Made by a program: the position numbers and the translations under genes. This document shows, one piece after another, positions 50,393-52,998 of a stretch of DNA of 52,998 nucleotides. Position 1 is the stretch's first letter, and each line of letters starts with the position of its first letter. Origin of the DNA: a virus; IMG/VR virus record IMGVR_UViG_3300031659_000011, positions 1 through 52,998 of that record; one strand, given 5' to 3'. The notes below the pieces were generated by a model. The model had not been told where the DNA came from. It ran no database searches and saw only the letters and a list, made by a program, of their open reading frames with translations.

Positions 50393-50895
50393 TGGTGATC
50401 TCTCAAGTAGCTTATGGCGCGCGTAAGCGAACTTACGTCATCGTCAAAATGACCTAAAGCTAGGTTACATCTTACGCATAGTAGCCCCCTAACACCACCA
50501 GATGCGTGATCGTGGTCTACCGCCAACTTCTTAGTTAGCTCATCTTCATGCTTATCGCATATTGAGCAAGAGTAATTTTGACTCTTTAGCATACTTTCAT
50601 AGTCTGAAAGGCTTATGCCGTACCGATTTAGGAGCTTAGCGTTTATAACCTTCGCGGGGTTAGCGCGACTCCAATTCCTAGAGCGCTTCCGAATCTTAGC
50701 CCTTTCTTCTTCGCCATGGCCGCGGACTTTGCGGTTATGGCAGCTAGAGCAAGTGTTTTTTCGCCCATACTTAGATGATTTATCCTTTAGGAAATCTAGC
50801 AAATCAGTTTCAGAGTATGCGTGTTTATCACAAAGAGGGCAGACTCTTAGCGCTTCCGCCCCTCCTACATTCACAGTGCGTTCATCAAGTGACAT
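50389..50895 (-). CDS. Endonuclease VII-like HNH protein
   Basis: 168 residues. N-terminal zinc knuckle (RVCPLCDKHAY and NTCSSCHNRKVRG) and a C-terminal recombination endonuclease VII domain: YGISLSDYESMLKSQNYSCS, ICDKHEDE, LAVDHDHASGGVRGLLCVRC, NLALGHFDDD. The D-H-D-H with C-x2-C pairs is the HNH/treble-clef active site. It may resolve branched DNA before packaging or be a free-standing homing endonuclease within the virion block. Confidence 0.88.
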   Translation of the reverse strand: MSLDERTVNVGGAEALRVCPLCDKHAYSETDLLDFLKDKSSKYGRKNTCSSCHNRKVRGHGEEERAKIRKRSRNWSRANPAKVINAKLLNRYGISLSDYESMLKSQNYSCSICDKHEDELTKKLAVDHDHASGGVRGLLCVRCNLALGHFDDDVSSLTRAISYLRDHQ

Positions 50896-50925
50896 TAAGG
50901 AATCCCTCGGTCAGCCTATTAATGA

Positions 50926-50954
50926 GGATAGCTCAGGTTAATAGCGAGCTATCC
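50926..50954. terminator. 9-bp inverted repeat before HNH gene
   Basis: GGATAGCTC pairs with GAGCTATCC around an 11-nt loop. It lies about 30 bp upstream of the HNH gene. No T tract on the minus strand, so terminator function is uncertain. It may be an mRNA stem or protein site. Confidence 0.35.
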
Positions 50955-50961
50955 GCCGATT

Positions 50962-50989
50962 AGTAATACCTCAATGTAGGGGTATTACT
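50962..50989. terminator. 9-bp inverted repeat after fibre block
   Basis: AGTAATACC pairs with GGTATTACT around a 10-nt loop, directly after the stop at 51001 on the minus strand. Together with the adjacent stem it fills the only notable gap in this block. No T tract follows on the minus strand. Confidence 0.4.
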
Positions 50990-51000
50990 TCTCCTAGGTT

Positions 51001-51210
51001 CTAAGCTGCCGCAGCCGTGAGTGAACTAAGGTCTTCATTAGTCCAGTAATCTTTAGCGATCATAATATCTAAGTGTTCCTTGTTACGAGCCAGCGTGTCA
51101 GCCCAATCTTCGTCGGACATACCGCTAGGTTTACCAGCGTTGATCAGGTCTACTGAATCAAGTGCTGCGCTGTAGTTTTGTGCTATTTCTTCTGCTGTTA
51201 AGTCGGTCAT
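51001..51210 (-). CDS. Small acidic protein after fibre gene (69 residues)
   Basis: MTDLTAEEIAQNYSAALDSV, then GKPSGMSDEDWADTLARNKE, ending in Ala repeats. A single helical acidic protein. Similar-sized proteins often follow S74 fibres in marine phages, possibly as fibre-associated or chaperone factors, but no function is known. Confidence 0.6.
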   Translation of the reverse strand: MTDLTAEEIAQNYSAALDSVDLINAGKPSGMSDEDWADTLARNKEHLDIMIAKDYWTNEDLSSLTAAAA

Positions 51211-51214
51211 TATA

Positions 51215-52998
51215 TTATCCTTCTAGTAAAGTTAAACGTGCTTCAAGGGCATCGTTCTTGGTTGAAAGTTCTTGTATGGCTTTTATCATTGACCAAAAGA
51301 TGGGGTCTGTATTGACTTGTTTTAGCCCGTGGTCATTCTCAGAAACTGCGTGGGGTAACACTAATTCTAACTCTTGTGCTATCACTCCTGTTTGCAATCC
51401 AGCAGCATCAGATGTAGTTAAACCTTCTATTGTGACTTCTTCTGGAGTTCTGAAAGTAAAGTCACGCACTTGGATAGCATCAATCTTCGCTAGACCATGA
51501 GGACTGTCTACAATGTTTTTCTTAATCCGTTCATCAGAAATAGTAGACCAAGTAGTTGTATTATCCCCCTGATAGCACCCACCTGCGGAACTACCATGTA
51601 TCCATACAGCGGCATTACCTACACCAGCATTACTACGCGCAATCCATAATTGAGTGTTCCCTACTGTTTCTGACCCACCTGCGTTGTACCCAATACGCAC
51701 GTTTTCTGACCCTGTTGTAACAGTCGAACCAGCTTGATACCCTACAAATGTATTATTATTTCCTGTTGTCGTAGCAACACCAGATAAATAGCCAACGGCG
51801 GTGTTGTTACCACCCGTGGTGGTGTAACGAAGTGCGTTATAACCATGAGCCGTGTTGCTAGATGCGGTGGTGGCTGTGGCTAATGCCCTTGAACCTGTTG
51901 AGGTGTTATAAGTTCCAGTGGTGTTGGCCTTTAAAGCCTCAAAACCAATACCCACATTCCAGCTTGCTGTGGTATTACTGAATAACGCGCTATGACCATG
52001 AGCAGTATTATTACTACCTGTAGTGTTGCTGTATAGGGAGTTTATACCTACGGATGTGCCGTTAGACGCTGTAGTGTTAGCACCTAAAGAACCTACACCC
52101 ACGCCTGTATTCTGCCCGCCTGTAGTATTTGCATCTAAAGACTGAAAACCTACCGCAACATTATAAGCACCCGTGGTATTCGCATACAAAGCTGTACGAC
52201 CGACTGCCACATTGTTAGACCCCGTGGTATTCAACTGTAATGCACTTGAACCAACTGCCACATTATAGTCAGCGGTAGTTGTTGCAGAACCAGCCCAGTA
52301 ACCTACAAATGTATTTTCCAATGCGGTGGTAGTTGCCTTTCCCGCTGAATAACCCACGGCTACGCTGTCTCCGCCAGTGGTATTTGCGGTCATTGCCTGA
52401 TAACCCAAGGCTACGCTACGTTGGCCTGTGGTATTGGTGGCTAAGGCACTTTGACCCACAGCAACATTACTGACCCCTGTTGTGTTATCTCTGCCAGAAG
52501 CATCTCCAACAAAGGTATTTCCGACTCCCGTTGTTGTTTGTTTTCCTGAGTCTGTGCCGATAAATGTAGATGAGTTTCCTGTGGTATGTGACAATCCTGC
52601 GCCATAACCGACCGCAGTCATGTTTTCCCCTGTAGTATTAGCTAATAGGGCGGAAGATCCCACGGCTACGTTCTTAGTACCTGTGGTGTTCGCCATTAAA
52701 GAGGAGTACCCAACTGCTGTATTGTTACTCGCGGTGGTGTTAGAGTTTAAAGCTTTTGCGCCAGACGCGGTATTATAACTTCCTGTGGTATTAGCAAGTA
52801 AAGCCCAACTACCAGACGCACTATTCCTCAACCCCGTGGTATTCACCGTTAAAGCACTTGAACCTACGGCGGTATTGTTAGCTCCAGTGGTGTTCGTAGA
52901 TAATGCTTCATTACCGACTGCGGTATTTAGGCTTGCGGTGGTATTTGAGCCAAGGGCGTGGCGGCCTACAGCTACGTTCTGATAACCCGTTGTGTTTG
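51215..52998 (-). CDS. Tail fibre with 17-residue repeats and S74 chaperone domain, 5' cut
   Basis: The frame is open to the right edge, so the N-terminus is missing. Most of the visible part is about 20 repeats of ~17 residues (51 bp), each like NNTAVGYSSLMANTTGT (TT(G/A)xxNTAVG style), with a few longer ones (NSSTFIGTDSGKQTTTG). This gives a trimeric beta-roll shaft. The last 107 residues are an S74 intramolecular chaperone: the SDERIKKNI site carries the catalytic Ser and Lys, and the chaperone is cut off just before the Ser (codon at 51536-51538). VIAQELELVLPHAV and a final coiled coil follow. Confidence 0.9.
   Translation of the reverse strand, partial: NTTGYQNVAVGRHALGSNTTASLNTAVGNEALSTNTTGANNTAVGSSALTVNTTGLRNSASGSWALLANTTGSYNTASGAKALNSNTTASNNTAVGYSSLMANTTGTKNVAVGSSALLANTTGENMTAVGYGAGLSHTTGNSSTFIGTDSGKQTTTGVGNTFVGDASGRDNTTGVSNVAVGQSALATNTTGQRSVALGYQAMTANTTGGDSVAVGYSAGKATTTALENTFVGYWAGSATTTADYNVAVGSSALQLNTTGSNNVAVGRTALYANTTGAYNVAVGFQSLDANTTGGQNTGVGVGSLGANTTASNGTSVGINSLYSNTTGSNNTAHGHSALFSNTTASWNVGIGFEALKANTTGTYNTSTGSRALATATTASSNTAHGYNALRYTTTGGNNTAVGYLSGVATTTGNNNTFVGYQAGSTVTTGSENVRIGYNAGGSETVGNTQLWIARSNAGVGNAAVWIHGSSAGGCYQGDNTTTWSTISDERIKKNIVDSPHGLAKIDAIQVRDFTFRTPEEVTIEGLTTSDAAGLQTGVIAQELELVLPHAVSENDHGLKQVNTDPIFWSMIKAIQELSTKNDALEARLTLLEG

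Overview
The window is almost entirely the genome of a tailed bacteriophage with a podovirus-type virion. It has a terminase pair, a 711-residue portal, scaffold and capsid genes, a short-tail adaptor and nozzle pair, several fibres and very large internal (ejected) proteins. There is no tape measure, tail tube or sheath gene. No integrase, transposase, tRNA, rRNA or CRISPR array was seen. The host cannot be named. Strong AGGAG-type ribosome sites and small membrane lysis proteins fit a Gram-negative host, but this is inference.

Layout. (1) 1-15285, minus strand: late genes, read right to left. A lysis cassette (DUF5675 protein, secreted protein, 3TM holin, small membrane proteins) comes first, then terminase, portal, scaffold, capsid, tail adaptor and nozzle, and fibres. 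(2) 15286-16091: a non-coding region of palindromes and tandem repeats, with a terminator at 16022-16046. (3) 16092-24999, minus strand: the early operon. A small HTH regulator and a primase-polymerase/helicase fusion come first, then many small accessory genes including MazG, an acyl carrier protein fusion and a Cys-rich DUF7227 protein. A repeat-filled gap (18830-19690) and a terminator divide it. (4) 25000-25241: divergent control region with a perfect 14-bp operator-like inverted repeat. (5) 25242-33138, plus strand: replication and recombination genes (DUF932, Cas4-like nuclease, ssDNA-binding DUF2815, family A DNA polymerase, VRR-NUC nuclease, Mom-like DNA modification enzyme, SNF2 helicase, DUF3310). 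(6) 33139-52998, minus strand: virion genes, including a 2456-aa polyvalent protein, a 1398-aa repeat protein, a virion protein ending in a Hint domain, an endonuclease VII-like HNH protein and an S74 fibre cut by the right edge.

The most striking find is in the early operon. Three intergenic spacers (17170-17228, 17437-17495, 18449-18507) each carry a complete type II (open stem II) hammerhead ribozyme on the transcribed strand. Each starts 3-6 nt after one gene's stop codon and ends about 30 nt before the next gene's start codon. All core nucleotides are intact, and the sequence differences between copies preserve pairing. They should cut the polycistronic early mRNA into separate gene units. 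Other points of interest are the Mom-like enzyme, the acyl carrier protein with a C-terminal extension, the Hint domain in a virion protein, tandem ADP-ribosyltransferase-like domains in the polyvalent protein, and two repeat-rich candidate origin or control regions.

Both window edges cut minus-strand fibre-type genes. Joining the edges directly would put the two reading frames out of register, so the window should not be assumed to be a closed circle.
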